A stretch of DNA of 64,000 nt from Geobacter sp. DSM 9736 (GCF_900187405.1 NZ_LT896716.1:3893684-3957683); one strand, 5' to 3'; positions 40,980 through 50,209 are shown, numbered from the stretch's first letter. The notes: generated from the letters alone by a model not told the origin. Numbers and translations are program-made.

Positions 40980-42422
40980 TTATTGCTCCCCATGCGACCT
41001 GCGGGAAAGGGGAACGCCCCTGTTTCTGAGACGCCGGTGGAGAGCCTGCCGTGTGATTCCGAGCATCCCGGCGGCTATATTGCGCCGTTCCCCGGCAATG
41101 CTCATGGCTGCTTCGATCATGCACTCAGCCACCTCTTCTATCGTTGGAAACCTGCCGAACAGGCGGCGCAGCATCTCGGAAGCTTCCTGGGGAGTGGCGG
41201 CTTTCAGAGGCTTTACCTCGATATGGCTGCGAATGCAAGGGAAGCTGTCGGCGGTAAGCGTTCCTGTGGCGTCTCTGGCAACGGCGTCATATACGAGGGC
41301 CTGCAGTTCCCGAACGTTGCCGGGAAACTCGCAACTGGCCAGCTCTTCGGCCAGCCCCGGAGCAAGCAGGGGCTGTTTCCGCCGCAACGAGACAGCTGCC
41401 TGTTCCACGAAATGCCCGAGGAGCAGTGGAATGTCATCGGTGCGCTCGCGGAGCGGCGGCACGTGCAACTGGTAAGCGCACAGCCGGTAGTAGAGATCCT
41501 TGCGAAACTTACCCTCTGCGATGAGCCGGGTCAGGTCCTGGTTTGTGGCTACGATGATACGCGCATCGGTGGACTTGAGGGTGTCCGAGCCGAGGGGGTA
41601 GTATTCGTGGCTCTGCAGGAGGCGTAGCAGTTTAACCTGTGACGAGGGATTCAGGTCTCCGATTTCGTCAAGGAAGAGGGTGCCTGCCGCGGCTTTCTGG
41701 ATCAACCCGTCCCGTGACCGGTCCGCACCCGTGTACGCTCCCTTTTTGTGGCCGAAGAGGGTGTCGGAAAAAGTGAAATCGTCAAGCCCTGCGACATTCA
41801 CAGTCACGAACTCGCCGGGCATGCCGCTCAATTCATGCACAGCTGCGGCAATGAGGTCTTTGCCGACGCCGGTTTCGCCGGTGATGAGAATCGGCTGCCG
41901 GCTTCGGCTGATTACCTCCGCATACTGGAAAACCGCACGCATCTTTTTATTGCATGTGATGATGTTCCGGAAGGCCTGGGTGTTGTCGAGCCGGTCGGCG
42001 AGAAGGCACTCCTTCAGGCTGGAGAGTTCAGTTTCGAGAGAGCTTAGCCGGAGAGCTTTCTCCACGACGGAGATGAGCCGGTTAGGGTCAACCGGCTTTA
42101 CCAGGTAGTCGAATGCCCCCGTCTTTAGACACTCCACCGCGGTTTCGACCTCATCCATGGCGGTCATGACGATAACGGGAATGTGGGGATGCGTTCCGAC
42201 AAGGGTAGTCAGGAGTTCCGTCCCGGAAAGCTTCGGCATCATCAAGTCGAGGACGATGACCGAAACCCGTTCCTTCTCCAGCAGGTGGAGGACATCCCTG
42301 CTGTCTGTGGTGGTCGTTACGTCGCCTATCCCTTCTCCTGACAGCGTCATCTTCGTCAGTTCCAGGATTTCCGGTTCGTCGTCCACCAGAAGAATGCTGC
42401 CGCCGGTGTAGGAGATGTTCAT
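40980..42422 (-). CDS. NtrC-family sigma-54 response regulator
   Basis: 480 residues. Receiver with phospho-Asp about residue 59 (VLDLMMPKLSG) and Lys in YLVKPVDP. AAA+ domain with Walker A GETGVGKD, the sigma-54 loop as GAYTGA (a conservative Phe-to-Tyr change), LFLDEIGDL, and a C-terminal Fis-type helix-turn-helix (IAAGMLGITRQALHRRLRNRG). The start overlaps the stop of the kinase gene by ATGA (42419-42422), so this is the cognate pair. Targets unknown. Confidence 0.94.
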   Translation of the reverse strand: MNISYTGGSILLVDDEPEILELTKMTLSGEGIGDVTTTTDSRDVLHLLEKERVSVIVLDLMMPKLSGTELLTTLVGTHPHIPVIVMTAMDEVETAVECLKTGAFDYLVKPVDPNRLISVVEKALRLSSLETELSSLKECLLADRLDNTQAFRNIITCNKKMRAVFQYAEVISRSRQPILITGETGVGKDLIAAAVHELSGMPGEFVTVNVAGLDDFTFSDTLFGHKKGAYTGADRSRDGLIQKAAAGTLFLDEIGDLNPSSQVKLLRLLQSHEYYPLGSDTLKSTDARIIVATNQDLTRLIAEGKFRKDLYYRLCAYQLHVPPLRERTDDIPLLLGHFVEQAAVSLRRKQPLLAPGLAEELASCEFPGNVRELQALVYDAVARDATGTLTADSFPCIRSHIEVKPLKAATPQEASEMLRRLFGRFPTIEEVAECMIEAAMSIAGERRNIAAGMLGITRQALHRRLRNRGVPLSRRSHGEQ

Positions 42423-44431
42423 GCAGGTCCTTTCATTTCTGAAGCCTCAGGCTTTTTTTTCTGATGACTCACCGGGAGCAGTATTGAGACTACCGTTCCT
42501 TTTCCGGGCTCGGAGTCGATCTCGATGGAAGCGCCGTGCTCGTCGAGGATTGATTTGGAGATGGCGAGGCCGAGACCGGTGCCGCCATAATCCAGTTTAG
42601 TGGAGAAGAAGGGTTCGAAGATGTTGGCCTTTACGTCTGGATGCATTCCGCAGCCTTCGTCGGCGATGGTGACCCTGATGCGTTCGTTACCGGCGTCCAG
42701 CGAGGTGGCGACCGTAACACCCGCTTTTTTTCCCGGCAGGGCCTGCACTGCGTTCAATATGAGATTGATGAAGACCTGCTCAAGCTGCTGCGGGTTTCCC
42801 TTCACGCGGGGGAGGTGGTCTGTCAGTCGCAGTGTGAATGCATCCGTATGCCGCTTGATCTGGTTGCCGATCAGTGATGCAGCTACGGAGATGGCGCTGT
42901 TTATGTCTACCTCGCTGCCCAGGTCCGCTTTTCCCTTGCGTACGAAGTCCTTCAGGTTCTTGATGATCCCTTCGATCCGGCGTGCGTTGTCGGTTATTCC
43001 GGCAATATGCTGGGGGAGGGTCTCGCGGATCTGTGAGTAGTAGTGTCCGCCGATGCGGAAGTCCCCCTCCTCCTCATAGTAACGGTCCAGCACCGCGCCG
43101 GCGTCTTGCCACGCCTTTGCGACCAGGTGTGCCGTAAAGATGATGTTGCTGTTGGGGTTGTTGACTTCGTGGGCCATTCCTGAAACGAGGAGTCCGAGGG
43201 AGGCCATTTTGTTGGTCTGGATCAGCTTTGCCTGCATCGCCCGTTTTTCCGCTTCCGCTTTCTTGCGTACCGAAATATCCCGCGCCACATAGACCAGCTC
43301 CGTCATATCCCGGCTGTTTCCGGAAAGTGGAGTAAGGGTGACCCAGTACCAGCGGTCTCTCTCTTCGTCGCGCATTTCCGTCTGAACCGCTGATTTGGAA
43401 GTCTGCCGTTCATACTCCTGGTACACGCTGCTGCATCCGGGGCACAGTTCGCTGCAGTGGCGCCCGGCCGCTTCATCTTTTCCTACCCCCAGGTGCTCGG
43501 CCATTGCCCTGTTAATGCGAACTATCCGCTGCTCCCGATCCAGAATCGCGATCAGGTCGGGCACAGTGTCGAACGTGCGTTCCCACTCCTCTTTCGCTTT
43601 CATCTGCTGGGCAAGGCGAAGCTGTTCCTCAAGTTGCCGCTTTTCCCTGTCCCGTCGCTCCAGGTTCTCAACCATTCCATTGAAAGCGTGGGCCAGCCGG
43701 CCGATCTCGTCCTCGCCCCGTGGTGCAATGCGCTGGTAGACTCCGCTGCCGAGTATGTTCACTCCCTCCATCAGAGACGTGAGCGGTTGTGTCATTTGAC
43801 GTGCGATGAGGTAGGCGCTGCCGGCGCCGAGAAGCAGGAAGGCCGTCATGCAGAGCCCGGCGAGCCAGATGAGGCGCTGCAGCCGCTCTTCCAGGGCGCT
43901 CTTGTCGAGCTCCAGCCGTACTGAGCCCAGAAGGGCCGGGGTTTCGTTGCCGTCGCCGTAAAAGAGCATCCCGGCACTCGGCCCCGTTCTGAGCGCCTGG
44001 ATAGGTGCAATGACCTCGATGACATCCGGGTGCTCCACTCTCAGAGGTGTCTCACCTTCAGCTGGGGGGATATCGATCTTTTTGGGGGGGAGGGGGCCTG
44101 TTCCGGATTTGGATCTGGAAATGAGGAGGTCGCCGGAGCTGCTGTAGACTGCAATCGACGTGACATCCCGCTGTGTCGCTATCACTCCCTCAGCGGTTTC
44201 GCCTATGGCAGCCGTATCCGCGGCAAAAACAGGCAGCCTAAGGGAGGTCGCGAGCAATGCCGCAAGCAGTTCGCCCTGCCGCCCCATTTCCGTTTTCTGC
44301 TCATTTCTGCCGTGAGTTATGAAAAAAATGGTGAATGCGCAGGAAATGGTGACGATGATGACGGCGGCCATGCCGAAAATCTTGGTACGGAAGCTGGGCG
44401 ATGATGTGAGTGGGAGAAGGGGGAGTCCCAT
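42419..44431 (-). CDS. Membrane histidine kinase (periplasmic sensor-HAMP-PAS-HisKA-HATPase)
   Basis: 670 residues, ATG at 44431 with AAAGGAACCGTTAG upstream. Membrane spans at about 18-40 and 190-214 enclose a periplasmic sensor of about 150 residues. A HAMP domain (ending in a coiled coil) follows, then a PAS domain with a Cys-rich stretch (CSELCPGCSS, possible metal or redox site), a HisKA box (VSGMAHEVNNPNSN) and an HATPase domain (NLILNAVQAL, DEGCGM, GTGLGL). It is translationally coupled to the sigma-54 regulator at 40980. Signal unknown; the cysteine cluster in the cytoplasmic PAS domain suggests redox sensing. Confidence 0.93.
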   Translation of the reverse strand: MGLPLLPLTSSPSFRTKIFGMAAVIIVTISCAFTIFFITHGRNEQKTEMGRQGELLAALLATSLRLPVFAADTAAIGETAEGVIATQRDVTSIAVYSSSGDLLISRSKSGTGPLPPKKIDIPPAEGETPLRVEHPDVIEVIAPIQALRTGPSAGMLFYGDGNETPALLGSVRLELDKSALEERLQRLIWLAGLCMTAFLLLGAGSAYLIARQMTQPLTSLMEGVNILGSGVYQRIAPRGEDEIGRLAHAFNGMVENLERRDREKRQLEEQLRLAQQMKAKEEWERTFDTVPDLIAILDREQRIVRINRAMAEHLGVGKDEAAGRHCSELCPGCSSVYQEYERQTSKSAVQTEMRDEERDRWYWVTLTPLSGNSRDMTELVYVARDISVRKKAEAEKRAMQAKLIQTNKMASLGLLVSGMAHEVNNPNSNIIFTAHLVAKAWQDAGAVLDRYYEEEGDFRIGGHYYSQIRETLPQHIAGITDNARRIEGIIKNLKDFVRKGKADLGSEVDINSAISVAASLIGNQIKRHTDAFTLRLTDHLPRVKGNPQQLEQVFINLILNAVQALPGKKAGVTVATSLDAGNERIRVTIADEGCGMHPDVKANIFEPFFSTKLDYGGTGLGLAISKSILDEHGASIEIDSEPGKGTVVSILLPVSHQKKKPEASEMKGPA

Positions 44432-44553
44432 CTAACGGTTCCTTTTACTCAAATGCAAACGGGTAAGAACGTTAGCAAATTGCGTTTCTTTTGTCCATTC
44501 TGCAGACTCTTCTTCAAGGAGGAACTTTTTGTGGGTTGTCAAATGCACAGGGA

Positions 44554-44823
44554 TCAAAAATCGGCTGATCCGATGACTTCCCGGATTTTTTGCTCCAGAC
44601 GTTCTACAACGGCCCCTTTGTCCGCTGTCTGAACTATCTGTTCCGAGAGTTGTTCGATCAGTGCGAGGTCTTCGGGAACGAGATTCATGTGTGTTGAAAG
44701 GATGTGCCGCTTCAGTCGTATGAAGTTGCATTCCAGCCTTACCTTAAGCATCTGGTCCAGGCCGGACGTCTTGATTCTGTTGAGGCACTTGTTCGTAATG
44801 CTGTAGTTCCTTTCCCTGATCAT
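44554..44823 (-). CDS. 89-residue cytoplasmic protein of unknown function
   Basis: ATG at 44823 is preceded by GGAAAGGAGCAAC, an excellent site; a longer frame to 44943 has none. The protein is soluble, basic in the N-terminal half (NKCLNRIK, RLKRHIL) and helical/acidic in the C-terminal half, with a heptad-like end (VVERLEQKIREVIGSADF). I recognise no domain. It lies 122 bp ahead of the kinase gene on the same strand and directly downstream of the cluster of TAAA-rich repeats, so it may be the first gene of that regulatory operon. Confidence 0.7.
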   Translation of the reverse strand: MIRERNYSITNKCLNRIKTSGLDQMLKVRLECNFIRLKRHILSTHMNLVPEDLALIEQLSEQIVQTADKGAVVERLEQKIREVIGSADF

Positions 44824-44975
44824 GTTGCTCCTTTCCGATCCCCTGTTTTCATGCGTTGGCTGCCTGAACTGATGAGGTGTCTCCGATTTCAGGAAACATG
44901 CCAGCCACAATAATGCTACAAAAAGCTTATTAATCGGGGACATAGGAGCCGGTCGGTTAGAATTGTGCGGGGCGA

Positions 44976-45080
44976 TGTAAAAAAAGTTTACGTCAATGAG
45001 GGGGTGTTTGGATAAACCATCGAATTTTATTGATGAGTTTGGAACGTAAAGTTTTTTGACGCTGGTAAAAAAAGTTTACG
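44976..45080. repeat. Three copies of a 16-17-bp palindromic TAAA-rich motif (operator-like)
   Basis: Copy 1 (44977-44992) and copy 3 (45065-45080) are identical: GTAAAAAAAGTTTACG. Copy 2 (45045-45061), CGTAAAGTTTTTTGACG, is an inverted copy with two mismatches. Copies 2 and 3 face each other across 3-4 bp and can fold as a long hairpin. Copy 3 includes the stop codon of the deacetylase gene. Each copy is itself a dyad (GTAAA...TTTAC). The arrangement suggests a regulator-binding array upstream of the 89-residue gene; the hairpin could also terminate the deacetylase transcript. Confidence 0.65.
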
Positions 45081-45999
45081 GGAAAAGCTCCGGAGGGGGG
45101 ACGTCAAGCCCCTGAATCGCAACGTTTCCGATCACGCCAGGCATCTCACCCATGGAGAGAGGAGCATCGGGCGCATTCCTGCCGAATTCGTCTGCGGCCT
45201 CTTCGAGGGTTATGAAAGTCGCTCCTGAGTCCTTCAGCCGTCCGATCAGGTCGGCGAAGAGCCAGGCCATTGCCTTTCCTTCCCGTTCAGCCTGGATTGT
45301 GTGGACGTTAAGTCCGGGGGAGAGGAGGGAGAGGTAGTAGTCGTTGATGTTTTCGGCCGTGATACCGTTCTCGCCAAGGATTTCGTCCATGACCGGGAGC
45401 GTCGTGGGAATCTGGAGAGTTGTAAAACGCCGGCCTCCCAAAACAGGGTAGAAAGGTGATGTGCCACGGGCGTCACTGCTGTATGAGAGGAAGAGGGCGT
45501 CCTGGATTTCCAGGGAGTCAGCCGTTATGGTCCAGCCTGGCGCGGCGGTGGTGCGTGTCCGGCGCCCGAAGATGTCCTCGAAGCGAGCGCACGCCCTGCC
45601 GATCTCCATGGCTACGGTCTTCTTCGGCATCCAGGGGAGCAGGTCGTGCCATTTCACATGATCCCAGCAGTGGATTCCTACTTCATGCCCCATATGCTCA
45701 ACACTCTTCAGGATATACGGGAATGACGAGCCGATCATCGGTGGAGGGAGAAGAGTTCCGTAGAGCATGGTTGGCAGGCCGAAGGCGGAGGGGGCTCTGC
45801 CTCTGAGCATCTTGCGGAGAAAGCCCTTGCGCGTGAAAACGCGGCGTATGGCTTTGCCGGAGTTGTCGGGGCCCATGGAGAAGTAGAATGTGGCGCGGAC
45901 CCCAGCCTCCTTCAGGATGTCGAGAAGCCGCGGCACGCCGTCACGGGTTCCGGCATAGGTGTCGACGTCGACTTTCAGGGCTATGACAGGTTTCTCCAT
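45076..45999 (-). CDS. arnD: ArnD-like polysaccharide deacetylase
   Basis: 307 residues from ATG 45999; TTG 46026 is possible but has no site. NodB-type catalytic features: ALKVDVDTYAG (metal Asp), RATFYFSMGPDN, GHEVGIHCWDH (His ligands) and later FITLEEAADEF. The stretch AIRRVFTRKGFLRKMLRG and the LYGTLLPPPMIG region match ArnD, which removes the formyl group from undecaprenyl-phosphate-4-deoxy-4-formamido-L-arabinose in lipid A modification. Other arn genes are absent here except ArnT/ArnC-like proteins 8-14 kb away, so the substrate may be a different amino sugar. Downstream of a lipid-kinase gene by 31 bp. Confidence 0.82.
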   Translation of the reverse strand: MEKPVIALKVDVDTYAGTRDGVPRLLDILKEAGVRATFYFSMGPDNSGKAIRRVFTRKGFLRKMLRGRAPSAFGLPTMLYGTLLPPPMIGSSFPYILKSVEHMGHEVGIHCWDHVKWHDLLPWMPKKTVAMEIGRACARFEDIFGRRTRTTAAPGWTITADSLEIQDALFLSYSSDARGTSPFYPVLGGRRFTTLQIPTTLPVMDEILGENGITAENINDYYLSLLSPGLNVHTIQAEREGKAMAWLFADLIGRLKDSGATFITLEEAADEFGRNAPDAPLSMGEMPGVIGNVAIQGLDVPPPELFP

Positions 46000-46030
46000 A
46001 GGGCCGCCGCCTGGTTCGCTTGTCAAATGA

Positions 46031-46903
46031 TCAAACTATTATGGATAAATAATCCTTCTCCGTTTCGATTTCAACCGGAGAAATGCCGAAAGGGTCCCCA
46101 TCGGCCTGAATGGGTTTGCATCCGTTAATCCGTACCTTTTCAGTTCTCAGCCGCACGATATCGGCGCTGCTTGGCACGCCTCCACGCAGTACGGTCGCCA
46201 GGAACCGCAGGTACGCACCTCGGGACATGGAACGCAGGCCGATCAGTTCCAGGGTGGGTGTAAATATGCTCGCTTCTGGTGCCAGAATTGCGGGACCGCC
46301 GTATCGCGCCGTGTTGCAGAGGAGCAGGGAATGGCAGGAAAAAGTCTGTTCCGGCGTAGTTACCGTCAGTTCCTCCGTTTCCCACTCCCACGCATGGCGC
46401 AGCGCAGCAACCGCGTATGCTCCCTTCCCGAAAACCTTCTTTACCTTAAGAGAAACCTTCTGGACAACAGCTCCGTCGACACCGATTCCAGCCATGAGGA
46501 AAAAGCGCCTGGTGCGATCGCCGCACCTCAAGGTTCCTGCTGTGAAAGACCGGGAACTCCCGGCGACAATCCGGGAGACAGCGGCTTCCGCATTCTTCAA
46601 ACCCAGTTCGAGAGCCAGCACGTTGGCGGTTCCCAGGGGGAGAAGGGCGGCTGTCGCCCTGCTGCCGGCGAGTCCGTTCAGGACGGCATTGACGGTCCCG
46701 TCGCCGCCGGCGGCGATGACGAGAGGTGCCTCCTCGGTGCTGGCAAATTCACGCGCAAGGGAGGTCATTTCGGAAAAATGCTCGCCAAGGAAAATCTGCG
46801 TCTGCACCCCCCCTTCGCGGAGCCGGAGATCGAGCTGCCTGAGTCTCGCCTCCGAAAAGGTCCCGGCGCCGCGGTTGGCTATGAGCGCGCATGCCCTTTT
46901 CAT
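46031..46903 (-). CDS. Diacylglycerol kinase-family lipid kinase
   Basis: 290 residues, ATG at 46903 with CAGAGGAAGAT. The catalytic domain has AAGGDGTVNAVLNGL (nucleotide loop) and LLPLGTANVLALEL. The C-terminal beta-sandwich includes FFLMAGIGVDGAVV and ADGDPFG. This is the DagK/YegS/LCB5-type fold, which phosphorylates diacylglycerol or other lipid alcohols. It sits between the U32 gene and the ArnD-like gene in one direction with short gaps, implying an operon connected to membrane lipids. Confidence 0.92.
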   Translation of the reverse strand: MKRACALIANRGAGTFSEARLRQLDLRLREGGVQTQIFLGEHFSEMTSLAREFASTEEAPLVIAAGGDGTVNAVLNGLAGSRATAALLPLGTANVLALELGLKNAEAAVSRIVAGSSRSFTAGTLRCGDRTRRFFLMAGIGVDGAVVQKVSLKVKKVFGKGAYAVAALRHAWEWETEELTVTTPEQTFSCHSLLLCNTARYGGPAILAPEASIFTPTLELIGLRSMSRGAYLRFLATVLRGGVPSSADIVRLRTEKVRINGCKPIQADGDPFGISPVEIETEKDYLSIIV

Positions 46904-46928
46904 ATCTTCCTCTGAGCCGGCCGGAGGT

Positions 46929-48140
46929 TCATCTGACCTTCCGGCGCAGGATGTCCAGGGGGCGGGTGCCTGGTGGAAGTTCCATCCGGATCAGCTGGTT
47001 GGGATGAGCGACGGATGCCGGCGAGCCGTCAAGGTTTTGGAAGGATTCGAGAGTGAAGTTCGAGCCTTTCATACCGGGGGCGACCACCTCGATATCGTCC
47101 CCGGGGGCGAGACGGTTCCTGACGGCGACGACGAAAGTTCCATCACTATCTTCTTCTTCGACGACTCCGGCCAACTGGTGGCTTCGGAGATAGCGCGAGT
47201 GATATTCATGGTCCAGGTTCCGGGGGGGGCCGAGGAAGAATCCGGTGGTGTATCCCCGGTGGCTTATCTTGCAGAGCTCTTCGAGCCACTCGGGACGGAA
47301 CCGGTAGTTCTGCGGGTCGTCGAAGAACCGGTCGATGGCTTCCCGATATACCCGTACCACCGATGCCACATAGTGGATTCCCTTCATCCGGCCCTCGATC
47401 TTCAGGGAGTCGACGCCGCTTCCAACGAGTTCGGGAAGGAACTGGATCAGGCACAAGTCCTTGGAGTTGAAAATGAACGTGCCGTTGGCATCCTCCATAA
47501 CAGGGAAATATTCTCCCGGCCGCGTCTCCTCCACAAGGGAGTAACTCCAGCGGCAGGGGTGGGCGCACTCTCCCTTGTTGGCCGGTCTGTCTGACATGAC
47601 GCTCGACAGCAGGCAACGGCCGGAATAGGAGATGCACATGGCGCCGTGAACGAAAACCTCGAGTTCGGCCTCTACCCGCTCACGTGTTTCCCGAATGCCT
47701 TCCAGAGTTGTCTCACGCGCAAGATTGATCCGTTTTACACCGCGCTCCTGCCAGAAACGGGCGCTCTTCCAGTTGGTGGTATTCGCCTGGGTGGAGAGGT
47801 GGACGGGCTTGGAGGGAGATACTTCGGTCACCATCGAGAAGACGCCGGGGTCCGCAACGATCAGGCCGTCCAGCGGCAGGGCATCGAGCTCTTCCAGGTA
47901 ACGGTACAGGGAATCGATTTCACTGTTGTCGGGGAAAGCGTTCACGGTCACGTAGACCTTGACTCCCCGTGCGTGGGCGAAGTCGGCTGCCCGCGCCATT
48001 TCGTCCAGTGTGAAGTTGTCCGCCAGGTTTCGCAGGCCGAACGATTTTCCACCCAGATAGACCGCATCTGCGCCGTAGTGAACGGCGATACGGAGTTTCT
48101 CCAGGTTCCCGGCCGGGGCCAGGAGTTCCGGCTTTTTCAT
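46929..48140 (-). CDS. U32 family protein (TrhP/RlhA/YegQ type)
   Basis: 403 residues from ATG 48140 (AAGAGAGGTCAG upstream; the frame continues to 48251 without a site). N-terminal ELLAPAGNLEKLRIAVHYGADAVYLGG and the U32 signature around EVFVHGAMCISYSGRCLLSS, followed by cysteines GECAHPCRW, are diagnostic. In characterised homologues these enzymes hydroxylate tRNA uridine-34 (TrhP) or 23S rRNA cytidine (RlhA) using an Fe-S cluster and prephenate. The C-terminal extension (PGDDIEVV...) is typical of TrhP. First gene of the minus-strand run toward the lipid kinase. Confidence 0.9.
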   Translation of the reverse strand: MKKPELLAPAGNLEKLRIAVHYGADAVYLGGKSFGLRNLADNFTLDEMARAADFAHARGVKVYVTVNAFPDNSEIDSLYRYLEELDALPLDGLIVADPGVFSMVTEVSPSKPVHLSTQANTTNWKSARFWQERGVKRINLARETTLEGIRETRERVEAELEVFVHGAMCISYSGRCLLSSVMSDRPANKGECAHPCRWSYSLVEETRPGEYFPVMEDANGTFIFNSKDLCLIQFLPELVGSGVDSLKIEGRMKGIHYVASVVRVYREAIDRFFDDPQNYRFRPEWLEELCKISHRGYTTGFFLGPPRNLDHEYHSRYLRSHQLAGVVEEEDSDGTFVVAVRNRLAPGDDIEVVAPGMKGSNFTLESFQNLDGSPASVAHPNQLIRMELPPGTRPLDILRRKVR

Positions 48141-48302
48141 CTGACCTCTCTTTTTTAAGAAAAATAAACCGAATCCTACCACACAACATATACAAAAGAA
48201 TCCTGAAAGAGAAGCTCGATCAGGGGAAACTTCCTCCTTTGTCCTTGACAAAACCGGGTATTGCCATTAAAGCTCTGTGAAATTTGCGACTGAGGAGGGA
48301 AT

Positions 48303-49037
48303 ATGAGGATTCGGGTGTTGGTATGTGCCTGTTCCGCAATGCTGTGCATTTCCGGCTGCGGTGCCAACGACCTCATGGTCAAGCGGCAGACGGAAATCGA
48401 AGCACGAATGGAGCAGCTCATACAGCGTTATGCTTCTGCCGACGCACGGCTTGCCGAAATGTCGGGGGAGCTGAAGGATGTTCAGGCTCAGGTGAGGCAG
48501 AACAGTGCCGATCTGCAGGAAGTGAAGCCGCTACTTTCAGAAATGAAGAGTGCTGTCGATGTAGTGCGACAGAAGCCCCTGGAGACGCAACAGCCGTCCT
48601 CTACGGCACTCCCCCCCTCCAGGATCGAAGTAATCAACGGCGAAGCGGCACCGCCGGATAGCGCTTCAAAGATCCAGGACCTCTACATGAAGGCCTTCGG
48701 CCTTTACAGTGCCAACGAGTATCAGAAGGCGATCGAAGCCTTTGAGGCCTTCATCGGCACACACCCGGAAAGCGAATATGCTGGTAATGCCCGATACTGG
48801 ATCGGTGAATGCTTCTATACGCAGAAAGATTTTCGTTCGGCGCTCGAATCGTTCCGCCGCGTGATCGCCGAGTATCCGAAGGGAAACAAGGTTCCCGATG
48901 CCATGCTGAAGCTGGGGCTTACCCAGATCAACCTGAACGAGCCGGTCAGGGCCCGGGAGACGCTTCTGGGGCTTGTGGAGCGTTACCCGAAGAGCCAGGC
49001 TGCAGCCAAGGCCCGGGAGCGGCTCGGAAAGCGGTAG
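48303..49037 (+). CDS. cpoB: CpoB/YbgF-like TPR lipoprotein
   Basis: 244 residues, ATG at 48303 with GAGGAGGGAAT. A lipoprotein signal (MRIRVL... CISGCG) is followed by a coiled-coil segment (about 25-90), a Pro/Ser linker and three TPR-like units (ASKIQDLYMKAFGLYSANEYQKAIEAFEAFI and onward) matching the Tol-Pal coordinating protein CpoB, which links cell-wall synthesis with outer-membrane constriction. Unlike E. coli CpoB it appears lipidated. A TTGACA -35-like hexamer lies near 48243. tolQRAB/pal are not in the window. Confidence 0.85.
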   Translation: MRIRVLVCACSAMLCISGCGANDLMVKRQTEIEARMEQLIQRYASADARLAEMSGELKDVQAQVRQNSADLQEVKPLLSEMKSAVDVVRQKPLETQQPSSTALPPSRIEVINGEAAPPDSASKIQDLYMKAFGLYSANEYQKAIEAFEAFIGTHPESEYAGNARYWIGECFYTQKDFRSALESFRRVIAEYPKGNKVPDAMLKLGLTQINLNEPVRARETLLGLVERYPKSQAAAKARERLGKR

Positions 49038-49177
49038 GCGCTTCCGCTACGGTTAAAGTTATACGTTCATGTGCCGAAAATAAGACGATCCGTATTTCCC
49101 GGTCTTTTTCTGCAGCCGCAAGGACTACAGGCCTGGTTGAAACGTATCTTTCTTTAGCGTGATATTCGAGGTGCACC

Positions 49178-50200
49178 ATGAAAAGTATCCTCTCCGCTCT
49201 TCTCTTCGTGCTTCCGGCCCTCGCCGCCGGCAGCAGCTACTCCCTTGCCGCCGAGGAAGAACCCTCCGTCTACGTGATCCAGAAGGGGGATACCCTCTGG
49301 GGGCTTTCCGACAGATTTCTCCAGGACCCCCGGTTCTGGCCGGACCTCTGGGCGAGGAACGAAAGGATCGGGAACCCGCACTTCATCTTCCCAGGGCAGA
49401 GACTGAGAGTCTTTCCGGATCGGGTGGAAATAGAGCCCGCTCAGCCCGCCGTGCCGGCGCCGCGACCGGTTCCTTCTCCACCGGTACCCAAGCCCCATGT
49501 CGAGGATACCGCACCTGAAAAAACCTATATGGTGAGCGGCGGCGAAGGATTTCTCATGGAGAACGGCTTCAGGCCGGCCGGCTTCATCGTATCCACATAT
49601 CAAAACAGGCAGATCGTCGGGGAAGACGATATTGTGTATGTGGATATCGGCAAGGCCCATGGCGCCGGAGTCGGAGACAGGTTTTCCATATTCAAGAGGC
49701 TCGATCCGATCAGCCATCCGGTGACCAACGTCATTCTTGGTTACAAAGTCATTCCCCTAGGCACTCTTCAGCTATCCGAGACGGAGGAGAAGGTGTCGAA
49801 GGCGCTCATCACCAAGTCCTACATGGAGATCGGCCCCGGTTCTTTTCTGACACCGCACGAGGAACGAAGGCGGGAGATCCCCCTCAGGCAGCCGGAGCAC
49901 GACCTGGCCGGTTATATAGTCGAGACGCGAAGCGGAAATGCAGCCCTGGCAGCTGGAGATATAGCCTACCTGGATCTGGGAAGGAACCAGGGGCTCGCTG
50001 TAGGGAACATGCTCTACGTCGTTCGGGAGGTGGTTCCCGACCAGAAGCTTGTCGAGATGCCGGTGGAGAAGCTCCCGCTCGATGTGGTGGGGGCTGTGGT
50101 GGCTGTGGAGGTGGGGGCGAATACCTCTACGGTTCTCATAGTCAAAAGCATTGATACCGTGTATCGCGGCGACAGGGTGGAGATTCGAAAAGCGAAGTAG
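49178..50200 (+). CDS. Exported LysM-domain protein
   Basis: 340 residues, ATG at 49178 with CGAGGTGCACC. A signal peptide ends near YSLAAEEE. A single LysM domain (YVIQKGDTLWGLSDRFLQDPRFWPDLWARN..., about 30-80) binds peptidoglycan. A Pro-rich linker (PAVPAPRPVPSPPVPKP) leads to about 220 residues with repeated strands of the form GDxxYxDIGxxxGxxVGDxxxxxR (two copies), found in LysM proteins of Geobacter-like bacteria. Same direction as cpoB, suggesting cell-envelope function. A strong terminator follows. Confidence 0.88.
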   Translation: MKSILSALLFVLPALAAGSSYSLAAEEEPSVYVIQKGDTLWGLSDRFLQDPRFWPDLWARNERIGNPHFIFPGQRLRVFPDRVEIEPAQPAVPAPRPVPSPPVPKPHVEDTAPEKTYMVSGGEGFLMENGFRPAGFIVSTYQNRQIVGEDDIVYVDIGKAHGAGVGDRFSIFKRLDPISHPVTNVILGYKVIPLGTLQLSETEEKVSKALITKSYMEIGPGSFLTPHEERRREIPLRQPEHDLAGYIVETRSGNAALAAGDIAYLDLGRNQGLAVGNMLYVVREVVPDQKLVEMPVEKLPLDVVGAVVAVEVGANTSTVLIVKSIDTVYRGDRVEIRKAK

Positions 50201-50209
50201 GGAGTTTCT

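Noticed and set aside
46110..47594. 494-codon plus-strand open frame
   Set aside because: Antisense to the lipid kinase and U32 genes, which have clear family motifs; the frame is a by-product of their GC-rich codons.
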